This document shows, in pieces, positions 24,721-35,425 of a stretch of DNA of 64,000 bases. The notes under the pieces were generated by a model. It saw only the letters and a program-made list of their open reading frames with translations, had not been told where the DNA came from and ran no database searches. Source of the DNA: Pseudomonas sp. p1(2021b) (GTDB taxonomy: Bacteria; Pseudomonadota; Gammaproteobacteria; Pseudomonadales; Pseudomonadaceae); contig NZ_CP083746.1 in NCBI RefSeq assembly GCF_020151015.1, positions 507,001-571,000 of the forward strand. The letters are read 5' to 3'. A program made the translations under genes and the position numbers. Positions within the stretch are counted from its first letter, which is position 1, and each line of letters starts with the position of its first letter.

Positions 24721-24734
24721 TCTTCAGTCCGGTA

Positions 24735-25262
24735 TCAGCCTTTGTAGGCAGCAACCGACTTGGTGATCGCGGCGCGGGCGGCGTCGGCGCCTTCCCAGCC
24801 TTCGATCTTGACCCACTTGCCCTTCTCCAGATCCTTGTAGTTCTCGAAGAAGTGCTCGATCTGCTGGATCAGCAGGGCCGGCAGGTCGGTGTATTCCTTC
24901 ACGTCGACATACAGCTGCGACAGCTTGTCGTGAGGCACCGCGACAACCTTGGCGTCGCCGCCGCCGTCGTCGGTCATGTTCAGGATACCGACCGGACGGG
25001 CACGGATGACCGAGCCCGGGGCCACTGGGTAAGGGGTCACGACCAGCACGTCCAGTGGGTCACCGTCGTCGGCCAGGGTGTTCGGGATGTAGCCGTAGTT
25101 GGCTGGGTAGAACATCGGGGTGGCCATGAAACGGTCGACGAACAGGGCGTCGCTGTCCTTGTCGATCTCGTACTTGATCGGCGCGTGGTTGGCCGGGATC
25201 TCGATGGCGACGTAGATGTCGTTCGGCAGGTCCTTGCCCGCCGGAATCTTGCTGTAGCTCAT
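24735..25262 (-). CDS. ppa: Inorganic pyrophosphatase (family I)
   Basis: This 175-residue soluble enzyme hydrolyses pyrophosphate, pulling biosynthetic reactions forward. Conserved segments: [17 protein letters not shown], the signature [10 protein letters not shown] with three metal-binding aspartates, and [13 protein letters not shown]. The length and start ([20 protein letters not shown]) match the bacterial family. It is monocistronic, with its own terminator. Confidence 0.96.
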   Translation of the reverse strand: MSYSKIPAGKDLPNDIYVAIEIPANHAPIKYEIDKDSDALFVDRFMATPMFYPANYGYIPNTLADDGDPLDVLVVTPYPVAPGSVIRARPVGILNMTDDGGGDAKVVAVPHDKLSQLYVDVKEYTDLPALLIQQIEHFFENYKDLEKGKWVKIEGWEGADAARAAITKSVAAYKG

Positions 25263-25354
25263 TGGGCAGTGCCCCCGTGTTTGACCAAAAAGTGGCGGCG
25301 ATTATAGGCACATTCCTACCGGGCATGCCACGCCCGGCCGGATGTGCGGGCCCG

Positions 25355-26170
25355 TCAGGCGTGGGTTTCGCGGTACAGCGGGTGCTCGGCCTGCAACTGT
25401 TCCAGGCGCGCCAGCGGGTCTTGACGGTAGAACAGGGACAGTTGTCGATAGACCTTGGGATAAGCCTGTTGTAGCAGGTCGGGGGCGCTGAAGAAGTACT
25501 CGCTGGTGACAGCGAAGAATTCCGCGGGGTTTTCCGCGGCGTAGGGGTCGATGGCGGTCTCGGCGTCGGGGTCGGCGTCCAGCTGCCGGTTCATGTCATC
25601 GAAGGCTTGCTGCATGGCATCGGCCCACTCTTGCACAGGCATGCCCTTGTGCAGCGGCGGCAGGCCGTTGGCGTCGCCGTTGAGCATGTCGAGCTTGTGG
25701 GCCAGCTCATGGATCACCAGGTTGTAGGCTTCCCAGCCACCGCTGGCCAGCACGCCGGGCCAGGCCAGGATCACCGGGCCCTGTTGCCAGGCCTCGCCGC
25801 TGTGCTCGGCGTCCCAGGTGTGCTCCACACCGCTGGCGTCGCGATGGCGCTGGGGGCTGAGGAAGTCGTCGGGGTAGAGGATGATCTCGTGAAAGCCCTG
25901 GTACCAGTCCAGATCACCCAGGTGCAGCAGCGGCAGCTGGGCCTGGGCGGCGAGGAACAGGCGCTGTTCGTCGTCCAGCTCGACGCCGTGCAGGGCCGTC
26001 AGGTGCTTGTCGTGCAGGAACAACACGCAGGCTTCGCGCAGCCTGCGGTCTTCCTCGTCACTGATGCCGTCGAGCAGCGGCAGGCGCTCGCGCACGGCCT
26101 GCCACAGCTGTGGGGCAACCGGGTAGCGGGCCAGGGTGCGCCGGCGTCGCCAGGCGCGCAGCGACCACAT
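25355..26170 (-). CDS. mtfA: MtfA-type zinc peptidase (DUF980)
   Basis: This 271-residue cytoplasmic protein has the gluzincin motif VIHELAHKLDMLNG, with the two zinc histidines and the catalytic glutamate. The downstream acidic segment AENPAEFFAVTSEYFF provides the third ligand. E. coli MtfA binds the Mlc repressor and has aminopeptidase activity. Pseudomonas lacks the same Mlc-PtsG circuit, so the physiological substrate here is unclear. The start at 26170 (MWSLRAWRRRRTLARYPVAP) is used; the open frame upstream overlaps the DedA gene. It is 5 bases downstream of that gene. Confidence 0.88.
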   Translation of the reverse strand: MWSLRAWRRRRTLARYPVAPQLWQAVRERLPLLDGISDEEDRRLREACVLFLHDKHLTALHGVELDDEQRLFLAAQAQLPLLHLGDLDWYQGFHEIILYPDDFLSPQRHRDASGVEHTWDAEHSGEAWQQGPVILAWPGVLASGGWEAYNLVIHELAHKLDMLNGDANGLPPLHKGMPVQEWADAMQQAFDDMNRQLDADPDAETAIDPYAAENPAEFFAVTSEYFFSAPDLLQQAYPKVYRQLSLFYRQDPLARLEQLQAEHPLYRETHA

Positions 26171-26175
26171 GCTGT

Positions 26176-26823
26176 TTAGTGGGCCTTGGCTGCGCGGCCC
26201 AGGCGGCCACGCAGCAGGCCGAGGATCATCGGCACCAGCGACAGGATGATGATCCCGACCACCATCAACGACAGGTGCTGCTTGATGAACGGCACATTGC
26301 CGAAGAAGTAGCCCAGGGTCACCAGGCCGCCCACCCACAAGAGCGAGCCGGCCACGCTGAAGGCCAGGAAGCGCGGGTAGTGCATGTGCGCGATGCCGGC
26401 GACGAACGGTGCGAAGGTACGCAGGATCGGCAGGAAGCGCGCCATGGTCACGGTCTTGCCGCCATGGCGTTCGTAGAAGTCGTGGGTACGCTGCAGGTAG
26501 TCGCGGCGGAAGATCTTCGAGTTCGGGTTGCGGAACAGGCGCTCGCCGGTGGTGCGGCCAATGACGTAATTGGTGCTGTCACCCATGATCGCCGCGGCCA
26601 TCAACAGGCCAGCGAGCAGAACCGGGTCCATGCCGCCACCAGCGGCCACCGCGCCGGCAATGAACAACAGCGAATCGCCGGGCAGGAAGGGCATGACCAC
26701 CAGGCCGGTCTCGCAGAAGATCACCGCGAAGAGGATCGCGTAGATCCAGGGGCCGTAATTGGTGACCAGCAGATCGAGGTAGGCATCGAGATGCAGGATA
26801 AGGTCCAGCGGGTTGAATTCCAT
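26176..26823 (-). CDS. DedA-family inner-membrane protein
   Basis: This 215-residue protein has the DedA core: FCETGLVVMPFLPGDSLLFI, GDSTNYVIGRTTGERLF, and ARFLPILRTFAPFVAGIAHM, with about five hydrophobic segments. DedA proteins are linked to undecaprenyl-phosphate or phospholipid flipping and need membrane-embedded acidic and arginine residues, present here. The ATG at 26823 is preferred over a GTG at 26832. A second DedA domain occurs in the fusion at 42818-44134. Confidence 0.9.
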   Translation of the reverse strand: MEFNPLDLILHLDAYLDLLVTNYGPWIYAILFAVIFCETGLVVMPFLPGDSLLFIAGAVAAGGGMDPVLLAGLLMAAAIMGDSTNYVIGRTTGERLFRNPNSKIFRRDYLQRTHDFYERHGGKTVTMARFLPILRTFAPFVAGIAHMHYPRFLAFSVAGSLLWVGGLVTLGYFFGNVPFIKQHLSLMVVGIIILSLVPMILGLLRGRLGRAAKAH

Positions 26824-27007
26824 GTACAACACCTGTGTTCTGACCCGCGACTACGGGCGCACGATGACGGACTGTGCCAAGGGCGTAGGTTTGGTTACCT
26901 GCGGGTGGGTAAATTTTCACACATGACAGGAGGGGGCATTATACGGCGATGTCAGGAATGTGCCCGGAGAGTTTGTAGCGGCGGGTTTCGGCATGGCATG
27001 CCCTGCT

Positions 27008-27145
27008 CGTGTAGGAGCGGCCTTGCGCCGCGATCGGGCGCGAAGCGGCCGTAGATTCTGCCACCCCGTTGTGCCAGGTAGCCCGCGATTACCAATTTTA
27101 CGGCCGCTTCGCGCCCGATACGCGGCCCAAGGCCGCTCCTACACG
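27008..27145. repeat. Composite REP element, 46-base inverted arms with a conserved core
   Basis: The left arm (27008-27053) and right arm (27099-27145) are near-perfect inverted copies (CGTGTAGGAGCGGCCTTG through GCGCGAAGCGGCCGTA). The 45-base centre includes CCACCCCG and CCAGGTAG, which also occur in the element at 59341-59486. It occupies most of the 326-base gene-free stretch 26824-27149. The rest, next to the DedA start, is the DedA leader with no other feature seen. Confidence 0.92.
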
Positions 27146-27149
27146 GGTG

Positions 27150-27608
27150 TCAGTCCTGGGGGATGGGCAATATGTAGTTCTCGAACTCGGTGTCCTTGCG
27201 AAAACCGATCGACTCGTAGGTCTTGCGTGCCACGTCGTTGTTGCTGCTGGTGGAGACACGCATGCGCACGGCGTTGGTGTCCTTGGCCATCTTCTTGGCT
27301 TCGCGCATCAGGTGGTCGGCCACCAGCATGCGCCGGGAGTCTTCGGCCACATAGATATCGTTGAGAATCCACACGCGCTTGAGCGACAGCGAGGAGAAGC
27401 TCGGGTAGAGCTGGCAGAAGCCGAGGATGCGGCTGTCATCGTCGTCCGGCAGGGCCAGGTAGATCACCGACTCCTCGCGCTTGAGGCGTTTTTCCAGGAA
27501 ACTGCGCGAGCTGTCCGGGTAGGGCAGCTGCCCGTAGAACTCGCGGTATTTCACGAACAAAGGGGTCAGCAGATCGAGGTGTTCCAGGGTTGCCTTGATG
27601 ATGCGCAT
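27150..27608 (-). CDS. GNAT-family N-acetyltransferase
   Basis: This 152-residue protein has the GNAT fold: MRIIKATLEHLDLLTPLFVK, the beta-4 strand ILGFCQLYPSF, RVWILNDIYVAEDSRRMLVA leading into the acetyl-CoA pyrophosphate loop (where RRMLVADHL replaces the usual Q/RxxGxG/A), and NDVARKTYESIGFRKD at the C-terminus. The acceptor cannot be predicted. It is monocistronic, bounded by a REP composite downstream and the eutC locus upstream. Confidence 0.87.
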   Translation of the reverse strand: MRIIKATLEHLDLLTPLFVKYREFYGQLPYPDSSRSFLEKRLKREESVIYLALPDDDDSRILGFCQLYPSFSSLSLKRVWILNDIYVAEDSRRMLVADHLMREAKKMAKDTNAVRMRVSTSSNNDVARKTYESIGFRKDTEFENYILPIPQD

Positions 27609-27714
27609 GTGCGGCCCTCAGAGTCCATTTGGGGAAACAGCGGATTGCCACGGCGTTGCCTGCATGCTGCACAAAGCCGGCGTGAAGCGCAATCCGCCTG
27701 GTGTTACAGGTTTC

Positions 27715-28533
27715 TTACCCGTCCCCGAGCAGGAAATTGCCGCGTTTGCCGGGTGCGCCGTCCGTCTCGATGCTGTGCACCTCGGCCTCGTCCTTGAGGT
27801 TCACCCCGGAAAGCTGCCGACGGCAGGCCTCGCGCATCAGGTACAGCAGGCGGTGGGCGGCCATGCCGTAGCTCAGGCCCTCCAGGCGCACGTTGGAGAT
27901 GCAGTTGCGGTAGGCGTCGGTCAGGCCGACCTTGGGGCCATAGGTGAAGTACAGGCCCAGGCTGTCGGGCGAACTCAGGCCCGGGCGCTCGCCAATCAAC
28001 ATCACTGTCATGCGCGCGCCGAGCAGTTCGCCCACCTCATCGCCCACCGCCACTCGGCCTTGCTCCACCAACACCACCGGTGCGCTGGTCCAGCCGTCTG
28101 CAGCGGCCTGCTCTTCGAAGCGGGCCAGGAAGGGCAGGGTATGGCGATGCACAGCCAAGGCTGACAGGCCGTCGGCGACCACGATCGCCACATCGACGCC
28201 GCCTGGGTTGGCCTGGGCATGCTCGCGCAGGCGCTGGGCCGATGCATCGTCCAGGCGCCGGCCCAGGTCGGGGCGTTGCAGATATTGGTTGCGATCGCTG
28301 GCGGCGCTGTGCAGCAGCAGGCTTTCCCGGCCACGGTCGGCCAGTTGCTGGCGCAGGCCGGCGTGGTCGAATGGCAGGTGCACGGCATCGCGGGCCTGGG
28401 CGTGGGCGAACTGGAAGTCCAGCTGGGCGCCGGTCGGCAAGCTGATGCCGGTGCGACCCAGGGCGATGCGCGCTGGTGTCAGGTTGCGCAGGGCCAGCCA
28501 GGGGTTTTCAGGCGTGGTGGTCGGTCGGTCCAT
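27715..28533 (-). CDS. eutC: Ethanolamine ammonia-lyase small subunit
   Basis: This 272-residue subunit, with EutB, forms the adenosylcobalamin-dependent lyase that splits ethanolamine into acetaldehyde and ammonia. Family segments: [40 protein letters not shown], and [14 protein letters not shown]. The ATG at 28533 has AGGGA upstream with good spacing; an ATG two codons earlier is also possible. It directly follows eutB. No shell proteins are encoded, so this is the non-microcompartment ethanolamine pathway usual in Pseudomonas. Confidence 0.95.
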   Translation of the reverse strand: MDRPTTTPENPWLALRNLTPARIALGRTGISLPTGAQLDFQFAHAQARDAVHLPFDHAGLRQQLADRGRESLLLHSAASDRNQYLQRPDLGRRLDDASAQRLREHAQANPGGVDVAIVVADGLSALAVHRHTLPFLARFEEQAAADGWTSAPVVLVEQGRVAVGDEVGELLGARMTVMLIGERPGLSSPDSLGLYFTYGPKVGLTDAYRNCISNVRLEGLSYGMAAHRLLYLMREACRRQLSGVNLKDEAEVHSIETDGAPGKRGNFLLGDG

Positions 28534-28541
28534 GGTCATCC

Positions 28542-29936
28542 CTATGCAAGCTGCGCCAGGGCCTGGCGGAAGGCTGGCGGCAAGTTGTCGCCGAAGCGTA
28601 CCCGGCCATCGGCCTGGGTGAAGATGCCGGTGCGCTCGAGCCAGGCCTCGAATTCCGGCCCGGGCTTGAGGCCCAGGGTCTGGCGTGCATAGAGCGCGTC
28701 GTGGAACGAGGTGGTCTGGTAGTTGAGCATGATGTCGTCCGAGCCCGGGATGCCCATGATGAAGTTGATCCCGGCCACGCCCAGCAAGGTCAGCAGGGTG
28801 TCCATGTCGTCCTGGTCGGCCTCGGCATGGTTGGTGTAGCAGATGTCGCAGCCCATGGGCACGCCCAGCAACTTGCCACAGAAGTGGTCCTCCAGGCCTG
28901 CACGAATGATCTGCTTGCCGTTGTACAGGTACTCGGGGCCAATGAAACCGACCACGGTGTTGACCAGGAACGGGTTGAAATGGCGGGCCACGGCATAGGC
29001 GCGGGTTTCGCAGGTCTGTTGGTCGACGCCATGGTGGGCGTTGGCCGACAGCGCGCTGCCCTGGCCGGTCTCGAAGTACATGAGGTTCTGGCCGACGGTG
29101 CCGCGCTTGAGCGACAGCCCCGCCTCGTAGCCTTCCTGCAGCACGTTGAGGTTGATGCCGAAGCCGGCATTGGCCGCCTCGGTTCCGGCGATGGACTGGA
29201 ACACCAGGTCCAGTGGCACGCCGCGGTTGATCGCTTCGATCGAGGTGGTGACGTGGGTGAGCACGCACGCCTGGGTCGGGATCTGGTAGCGCTGGATGAT
29301 GGCATCGAGCATCTCCAGCAGGGCGCAGATCGAGGCGATGCTGTCGGTGGCCGGGTTGATGCCGATCATGGCATCGCCATTGCCGTAGAGCAGGCCGTCG
29401 AGGATGCTGGCGGCGATGCCGGCTGGCTCATCGGTGGGGTGGTTGGGCTGCAGGCGGGTCGACAGGCGCCCGCGCAAGCCCATGGTGCCACGGAACCGGG
29501 TGACCACGCGGATTTTCTGCGCGGCCAGCACCAGGTCCTGCACGCGCATGATCTTCGACACCGCCGCGGCCATTTCCGGCGTCAGGCCCTTGGCCAGGGC
29601 GCGCAAGCTGTCTTCGTTGGCCTGTTCGCTCAGCAACCAGTCGCGCAGCCCTCCGACGGTCAGGTGGCTGACCGGGGCGAATGCCTGGGCGTCGTGGGTG
29701 TCGATGATCAGCCGGGTGACTTCATCGCTTTCGTAGGGGATCAGCGCCTCGTTCAGGAAGTGCTTGAGCGGGATATCGGCCAGCGCCATCTGCGCGGCGA
29801 CCCGCTCGCCGTCGTTGCTGGCCGCGACACCGGCCAGGAAGTCGCCCGAACGTGCCGGGCTGGCCTTGGCCATGACCTCCTTGAGGCTGTCGAAGCGGTA
29901 GACCTGGTTGCCTACCGTGTGTACGAAACTTGCCAT
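28542..29936 (-). CDS. eutB: Ethanolamine ammonia-lyase large subunit
   Basis: This 464-residue catalytic subunit has a TIM barrel. Recognisable segments are [20 protein letters not shown] near the N-terminus (starting ANEDS), [56 protein letters not shown] and [20 protein letters not shown]. It carries the substrate and B12 radical chemistry and needs EutC. It is between eat and eutC on one transcript, probably read from the sigma-54 promoter upstream of eat. Confidence 0.96.
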   Translation of the reverse strand: MASFVHTVGNQVYRFDSLKEVMAKASPARSGDFLAGVAASNDGERVAAQMALADIPLKHFLNEALIPYESDEVTRLIIDTHDAQAFAPVSHLTVGGLRDWLLSEQANEDSLRALAKGLTPEMAAAVSKIMRVQDLVLAAQKIRVVTRFRGTMGLRGRLSTRLQPNHPTDEPAGIAASILDGLLYGNGDAMIGINPATDSIASICALLEMLDAIIQRYQIPTQACVLTHVTTSIEAINRGVPLDLVFQSIAGTEAANAGFGINLNVLQEGYEAGLSLKRGTVGQNLMYFETGQGSALSANAHHGVDQQTCETRAYAVARHFNPFLVNTVVGFIGPEYLYNGKQIIRAGLEDHFCGKLLGVPMGCDICYTNHAEADQDDMDTLLTLLGVAGINFIMGIPGSDDIMLNYQTTSFHDALYARQTLGLKPGPEFEAWLERTGIFTQADGRVRFGDNLPPAFRQALAQLA

Positions 29937-29984
29937 ACAGAATCTCCAGAGCGCCGCGGGCTTGCCCGCGGCGTAAGTCGGCGA

Positions 29985-31433
29985 TCAGTGCAGGGCCTCT
30001 TCGGCCTTCTGGATCGCGGCGAATTCCTCTTCCGGCGTCCCCGCCACCAGGTGATGACGGCTGTAGAAAGCAAAGTAGGCAATTAATACCCCATAGATCA
30101 CCGCAGCGCCAATCACCACGCGAGGATCGACCAGGAAGCCGGCGACCACGGCCACGCAGGCCAGCACCAGGGCCAGGCCCGAGGTGAAGATGCCGCCTGG
30201 CGTGCGATAGGGGCGCTCCATCTTGGGGCGACGGATGCGCAGGGTGATGTGCGCGGCCATCATCAGCACGTAGGAGAGGGTGGCACCGAACACGGCGACC
30301 AGGATCAGCAGGTCACCCTGGCCGGTCAGCGACAGGGCGAAGCCGATGATCCCGGGGATCACCAGAGCCAGCACCGGGGCCTTGCTCTTGTTGGTTTCCG
30401 AGAGCTTGCGCGGCAGGTAGCCGGCACGGGACAGCGCAAAGATCTGCCGCGAATAGGCATAGATGATCGAGAAGAAGCTGGCGATCAGGCCGGCCAGGCC
30501 CACCAGGTTGACGAAACTGCCCATCCAGGTGGAGCCGCCGTAGGCCTTGGCCAGCGCCTCGACCAGCGGGTTGCCCGAGGCCTTCAGGGCTTCGGAGCCC
30601 GCACCACCAGGGCCGACCACCAGGATCAGCAGGGCGAAGGCCACCAGCACCAGCATGGCGCCGATCAGGCCGCGCGGCAGGTCGCGGCGCGGGTTCTTGG
30701 TTTCCTCGGCGGCCAGGGGCACACCTTCGACGGCCAGGAAGAACCAGATGGCGTAGGGGATCGCCGCCCAGATACCGACATAGCCGAACGGCAGGAAGCT
30801 GCTGGCGCCGGCGGCGTCGGTCTGGGCGATGTCGAACAGGTTGGCTGCATCGAAATGGGGCACCATGGCCACCAGGAACACGGCCAGGGCGATGGCGGCG
30901 ATGGCGGTGATGATGAACATCAGCTTGAGCGCTTCACCGACGCCGAAGATGTGGATGCCGATGAACACGATGTAGAAGGCCAGGTAGACCATCCAGCCGC
31001 CGATGCCGAACAACGACTGGCAGTAGGCGCCGATGAAGGTGGCGATGGCCGCGGGCGCGATGGCGTACTCGATGAGGATCGCCGTGCCGGTGAGAAACCC
31101 GCCCCAGGGCCCGAAGGCGCTGCGGGCGAAGCCGTAGCCACCGCCGGCGGTCGGGATCATCGACGACAGTTCGGCCAGGGAGAAGCACATGCACAGGTAC
31201 ATGGTGGCCATCAGCAGGGTGGCCAGGAACATACCGCCCCAGCCGCCCTGGGCCAGGCCGAAGTTCCAGCCGGCATAGTCGCCGGAGATGACGTAGGCCA
31301 CGCCCAGGCCCACCAGCAGGACCCAGCCGGCGGCGCCTTTCTTCAGTTGTCGGTGTTGGAAATAGTCCGCGTCGACTTTTTCGAAGTCAACGGAGGAGCT
31401 TGCCGGCGCGCTGCCGGAATGATCGCTTGGCAT
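29985..31433 (-). CDS. eat: Ethanolamine permease
   Basis: This 482-residue APC-superfamily transporter has 12 predicted membrane segments. It starts GWVLLVGLGVAYVISGDYAG after a soluble N-terminus (MPSDHSGSAPASSSVDFEKV), and includes AAEETKNPRRDLPRGLIGAM and RPKMERPYRTPGG. The family imports ethanolamine. The ATG at 31433 is preferred; the longer open frame crosses the promoter. It heads the eat-eutB-eutC operon. Confidence 0.93.
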   Translation of the reverse strand: MPSDHSGSAPASSSVDFEKVDADYFQHRQLKKGAAGWVLLVGLGVAYVISGDYAGWNFGLAQGGWGGMFLATLLMATMYLCMCFSLAELSSMIPTAGGGYGFARSAFGPWGGFLTGTAILIEYAIAPAAIATFIGAYCQSLFGIGGWMVYLAFYIVFIGIHIFGVGEALKLMFIITAIAAIALAVFLVAMVPHFDAANLFDIAQTDAAGASSFLPFGYVGIWAAIPYAIWFFLAVEGVPLAAEETKNPRRDLPRGLIGAMLVLVAFALLILVVGPGGAGSEALKASGNPLVEALAKAYGGSTWMGSFVNLVGLAGLIASFFSIIYAYSRQIFALSRAGYLPRKLSETNKSKAPVLALVIPGIIGFALSLTGQGDLLILVAVFGATLSYVLMMAAHITLRIRRPKMERPYRTPGGIFTSGLALVLACVAVVAGFLVDPRVVIGAAVIYGVLIAYFAFYSRHHLVAGTPEEEFAAIQKAEEALH

Positions 31434-31490
31434 GGTGTTCACCTTTTTTCTTCTTGATGACCGGCGGGGCAGTCTGTGGTGATCGGTTTT

Positions 31491-31505
31491 GCATGAAGTG
31501 GGCCA
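31491..31505 (-). promoter_or_regulatory. Sigma-54 promoter of eat-eutB-eutC
   Basis: On the minus strand the sequence reads TGGCCC-ACTTC-ATGCA, with the diagnostic GG (31504-31503) and GC (31492-31491) spaced by ten bases. It matches the TGGCAC-N5-TTGCA consensus apart from two bases. It lies about 58 bases upstream of the eat start codon. Confidence 0.8.
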
Positions 31506-31513
31506 GATGGAGC

Positions 31514-31602
31514 GGGGCCGCTGCGCGGCCCATCGCGGCACAAGGCCGTTCCTACAGGGAACGTGCTGCCACCTGTAGGAACGGGCTGGCCCCGCGATGC
31601 CC
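31514..31602. repeat. REP inverted pair
   Basis: Opposed REP units (GGGCCGCTGCGCGGCCCATC/GCGGCACAAGGCCGTTCC and GTAGGAACGGGCTGGCCCCG/CGATG) separate the exaC stop from the eat promoter, so exaC and eat are likely separate transcripts. Confidence 0.88.
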
Positions 31603-31604
31603 GT

Positions 31605-33125
<1,521 letters not shown>

Positions 33126-33172
33126 GATGTGTCTCCTGGCTATTGTGTTTGTTGCGGAGTTCAAAAGCGTAG

Positions 33173-33188
33173 AGCAAAGGTCGGGCCA
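33173..33188 (-). promoter_or_regulatory. Sigma-54 promoter of exaC
   Basis: On the minus strand the sequence is TGGCCC-GACCT-TTGCT, with GG (33187-33186) and GC (33175-33174) ten bases apart, matching the -24/-12 consensus at all but one core base. It is about 48 bases before the exaC start codon. Confidence 0.85.
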
Positions 33189-33251
33189 GTGCTGTCGAGC
33201 CCTTGATAATCAAGGGGTTGGCCGGTTGATGATGAGCGGCGCGATGGTCTG

Positions 33252-33302
33252 TGTGACAACTGTGGCACGCGCTGCGTGACAGTTTGTACCGTTCCTGGTA
33301 CA
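33252..33302. promoter_or_regulatory. Candidate activator-binding (enhancer) sites between exaC and the sigma-54 regulator
   Basis: A perfect palindrome TGTACC-N6-GGTACA lies at 33285-33302. Next to it are two related sequences, GTGACAACTGT and GTGACAGTTTGT. They sit about 100 bases upstream of the exaC -24/-12 promoter, the usual distance for a sigma-54 enhancer, and about 90 bases before the regulator gene. Binding by the adjacent regulator is inferred. Confidence 0.55.
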
Positions 33303-33391
33303 GCCCATGACTCGTCGGTCAGCGCGCCATTGCAAAGCCTTGATGGGTGGAGGATGCTGGCGGGACGCTCTATCTGCGGAGAACAAGAACG

Positions 33392-35359
33392 ATGCAGAGC
33401 AACGCCTTCAGCCGCCATGCCCACCAGGTCCTCACGGTTGCCCGTGGCCAGGCCAGCGGGCCCGGCAGCGACCCGTCGATCGCCCGCTCCTGGCTGCGCT
33501 GCCTGGAGGACTACCACCTGGACCCGGCGCTGGCCCAGGCGCCTGTCGTGCTGGAGCACGGCCGCCTGCTGGAAAGCCGTGAGCGTCTGCGCCAGGTATT
33601 GCAGATCGCCGATACCGAAATGAACAGCCTGCATCAGCAGCTTTCCGGCGCTGGTCATGCGGTATTGCTGACCGATGCCCGCGGGGTGATCCTCAATTGC
33701 GTCACCGCCCCTACCGAGCGGCGTATCTTCGAGCGTGCCGGGTTGTGGCTGGGCGCCGACTGGAGCGAGGCCAGCGAAGGCACCAACGGCATCGGCACCT
33801 GCCTGGTCGAGCGCCAAGCCCTGACCATTCACCAGGGCGAGCACTTTCGCGGCCGGCATACTGGCCTGACCTGCTCGGCGAGCCCGGTGTTCGACCCGCA
33901 CGGCGAGCTGCTGGCGGTGCTTGATGTGTCTTCGGCGCGCCCGGATGTCTCGCGTCAGAGCCAGTTCCATACCATGGCGCTGGTCAACCTCTCGGCGAAG
34001 ATGATCGAGAGCTGCTATTTCCTGCGTCATTTCGAAGGCCAATGGCTGCTGCGCTTCCATCTGCAGGCCGAATCGGTCGGGCTGTTCAGCGAGGGGCTGG
34101 TGGCGTTCGATGGCAATGGGCGGATCTGCGCGGTCAACCAGAGCGCACTGAACCTGCTGGGCACCATTCGCGGAGGGATGCTCGGCAAGCCGGTGGAGAT
34201 GTTCTTCGCCTGCAGCCATGACGAGCTGTTCAGCCGCGCCACGCCCCAGGGCAGCACGGCCTGGCCGCTGCATACCCGCGATGGGCGCCAGGTATACGCC
34301 AGCCTGCGCGGGCAGGGGCGTACCTCGGCCTGGTCGGTGCCGGCCAGCCTGCCTGAAGCCCGGCGCGAGGCGCCTGTGGGCATCTGTCTGGTCGACCCCG
34401 CGTTGGCGCTGGATCTGCAGCGCGCTGTGCGTGTGTTCGAACGTGACGTGCCCTTGCTGCTGCAGGGCGAGACGGGGTGCGGCAAGGAGGCGTTCGCCCA
34501 GGCCGTGCACCAGGCCAGCCAGCGCCGGCGCAAACCGTTCGTGGCCATCAACTGTGCATCGATTCCCGAGAGCCTGATCGAGAGCGAGCTGTTCGGCTAT
34601 CGCGGCGGCACCTTCACCGGAGCGCGCAAGGAAGGCATGCGTGGCAAGCTGCTGCAGGCCGATGGCGGCACCTTGTTGCTCGATGAAATCGGTGACATGC
34701 CGCTGGCCTTGCAGACACGCCTGTTACGGGTGTTGGAGGAGCGCCAGGTTGTGCCGATCGGTGGCGAACCCCAGGCGGTGGATGTCCGGATCATCAGCGC
34801 GACCCACCGCAACCTGTTGGAACGGGTGCAGGAAGGCAGTTTCCGCGAAGACCTGTACTACCGCCTCAATGGTCTGGAAATCGCCTTGCCGGCGCTGCGC
34901 GAGCGCAGCGACAAGGCACAGTTGCTGGACTTCCTGCTGGCGCAGGAAACGGGCGGCCAGCCGCTGGACATCGAGCCTGCGGCACGCCAGGCGCTGTTGG
35001 CGTTCACCTGGCCAGGCAACGTTCGGCAGATGCGCAATGTGCTCAAGACGCTGGTGGCGCTGTGCGAAGACAACCGCATTGCCTATGCCGACCTGCCTGC
35101 AATCGTCGGGACGTCCATGGGGCCTGCTGGCGCCATCGCGGGACAAGCCCGCTCCCACAACGACCCTGCTGGCGCAATCGCGGGGCAAGCCCGCTCCCAC
35201 AATGACCCTGCGACGCTCGAAGGCGCCGAGCGGGCCGCGTTGCTGGCGGTGCTCGAAGAAAAGCGTTGGCACATGACCCATGCCGCTGAGCATCTGGGCA
35301 TCAGCCGCAATACCTTGTATCGAAAACTGCGCAAACACGGCCTCGCCAGGGCCAGTTGA
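33392..35359 (+). CDS. eatR: Sigma-54-dependent activator, AcoR/EatR type, with an in-frame REP-derived repeat
   Basis: The product is 655 residues. Order: N-terminal GAF-like sensor (about 60-200), PAS-like segment (about 228-300), AAA+ sigma-54 activation domain with Walker A GETGCGKE (359-366), GTFTGA loop (406-411, a variant of GAFTGA) and Walker B LLLDEIGD (428-435), then a Fis-type helix-turn-helix (about 613-650, MTHAAEHLGISRNTLYRKLR). Between AAA+ and HTH, residues 578-605 are a perfect tandem repeat of PAGAIAGQARSHND, encoded by two REP half-elements. The ATG at 33392 is used. Its divergent position and the two sigma-54 promoters point to control of eat-eutBC and exaC. Confidence 0.92.
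   Translation: MQSNAFSRHAHQVLTVARGQASGPGSDPSIARSWLRCLEDYHLDPALAQAPVVLEHGRLLESRERLRQVLQIADTEMNSLHQQLSGAGHAVLLTDARGVILNCVTAPTERRIFERAGLWLGADWSEASEGTNGIGTCLVERQALTIHQGEHFRGRHTGLTCSASPVFDPHGELLAVLDVSSARPDVSRQSQFHTMALVNLSAKMIESCYFLRHFEGQWLLRFHLQAESVGLFSEGLVAFDGNGRICAVNQSALNLLGTIRGGMLGKPVEMFFACSHDELFSRATPQGSTAWPLHTRDGRQVYASLRGQGRTSAWSVPASLPEARREAPVGICLVDPALALDLQRAVRVFERDVPLLLQGETGCGKEAFAQAVHQASQRRRKPFVAINCASIPESLIESELFGYRGGTFTGARKEGMRGKLLQADGGTLLLDEIGDMPLALQTRLLRVLEERQVVPIGGEPQAVDVRIISATHRNLLERVQEGSFREDLYYRLNGLEIALPALRERSDKAQLLDFLLAQETGGQPLDIEPAARQALLAFTWPGNVRQMRNVLKTLVALCEDNRIAYADLPAIVGTSMGPAGAIAGQARSHNDPAGAIAGQARSHNDPATLEGAERAALLAVLEEKRWHMTHAAEHLGISRNTLYRKLRKHGLARAS
35123..35206 (+). repeat. Tandem 42-bp REP-derived repeat inside the coding sequence
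   Basis: Two direct copies (35123-35164, 35165-35206) each contain ATCGCGGGACAAGCCCGCTC or ATCGCGGGGCAAGCCCGCTC, the REP core found in intergenic elements of this window. They differ at three bases, all synonymous. Each is exactly 14 codons, so the reading frame is kept. Confidence 0.95.
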
Positions 35360-35425
35360 GCGAAACACCATGTGCGATTTTTCTCACCGTGGGCTACCCT
35401 GCGTCCACGTTTTGCGAGGTCGACC

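Noticed and set aside
27715..31433. Ethanolamine microcompartment operon
   Set aside because: Only eat, eutB and eutC are present; there are no shell (BMC) proteins, eutE, eutD or eutR.
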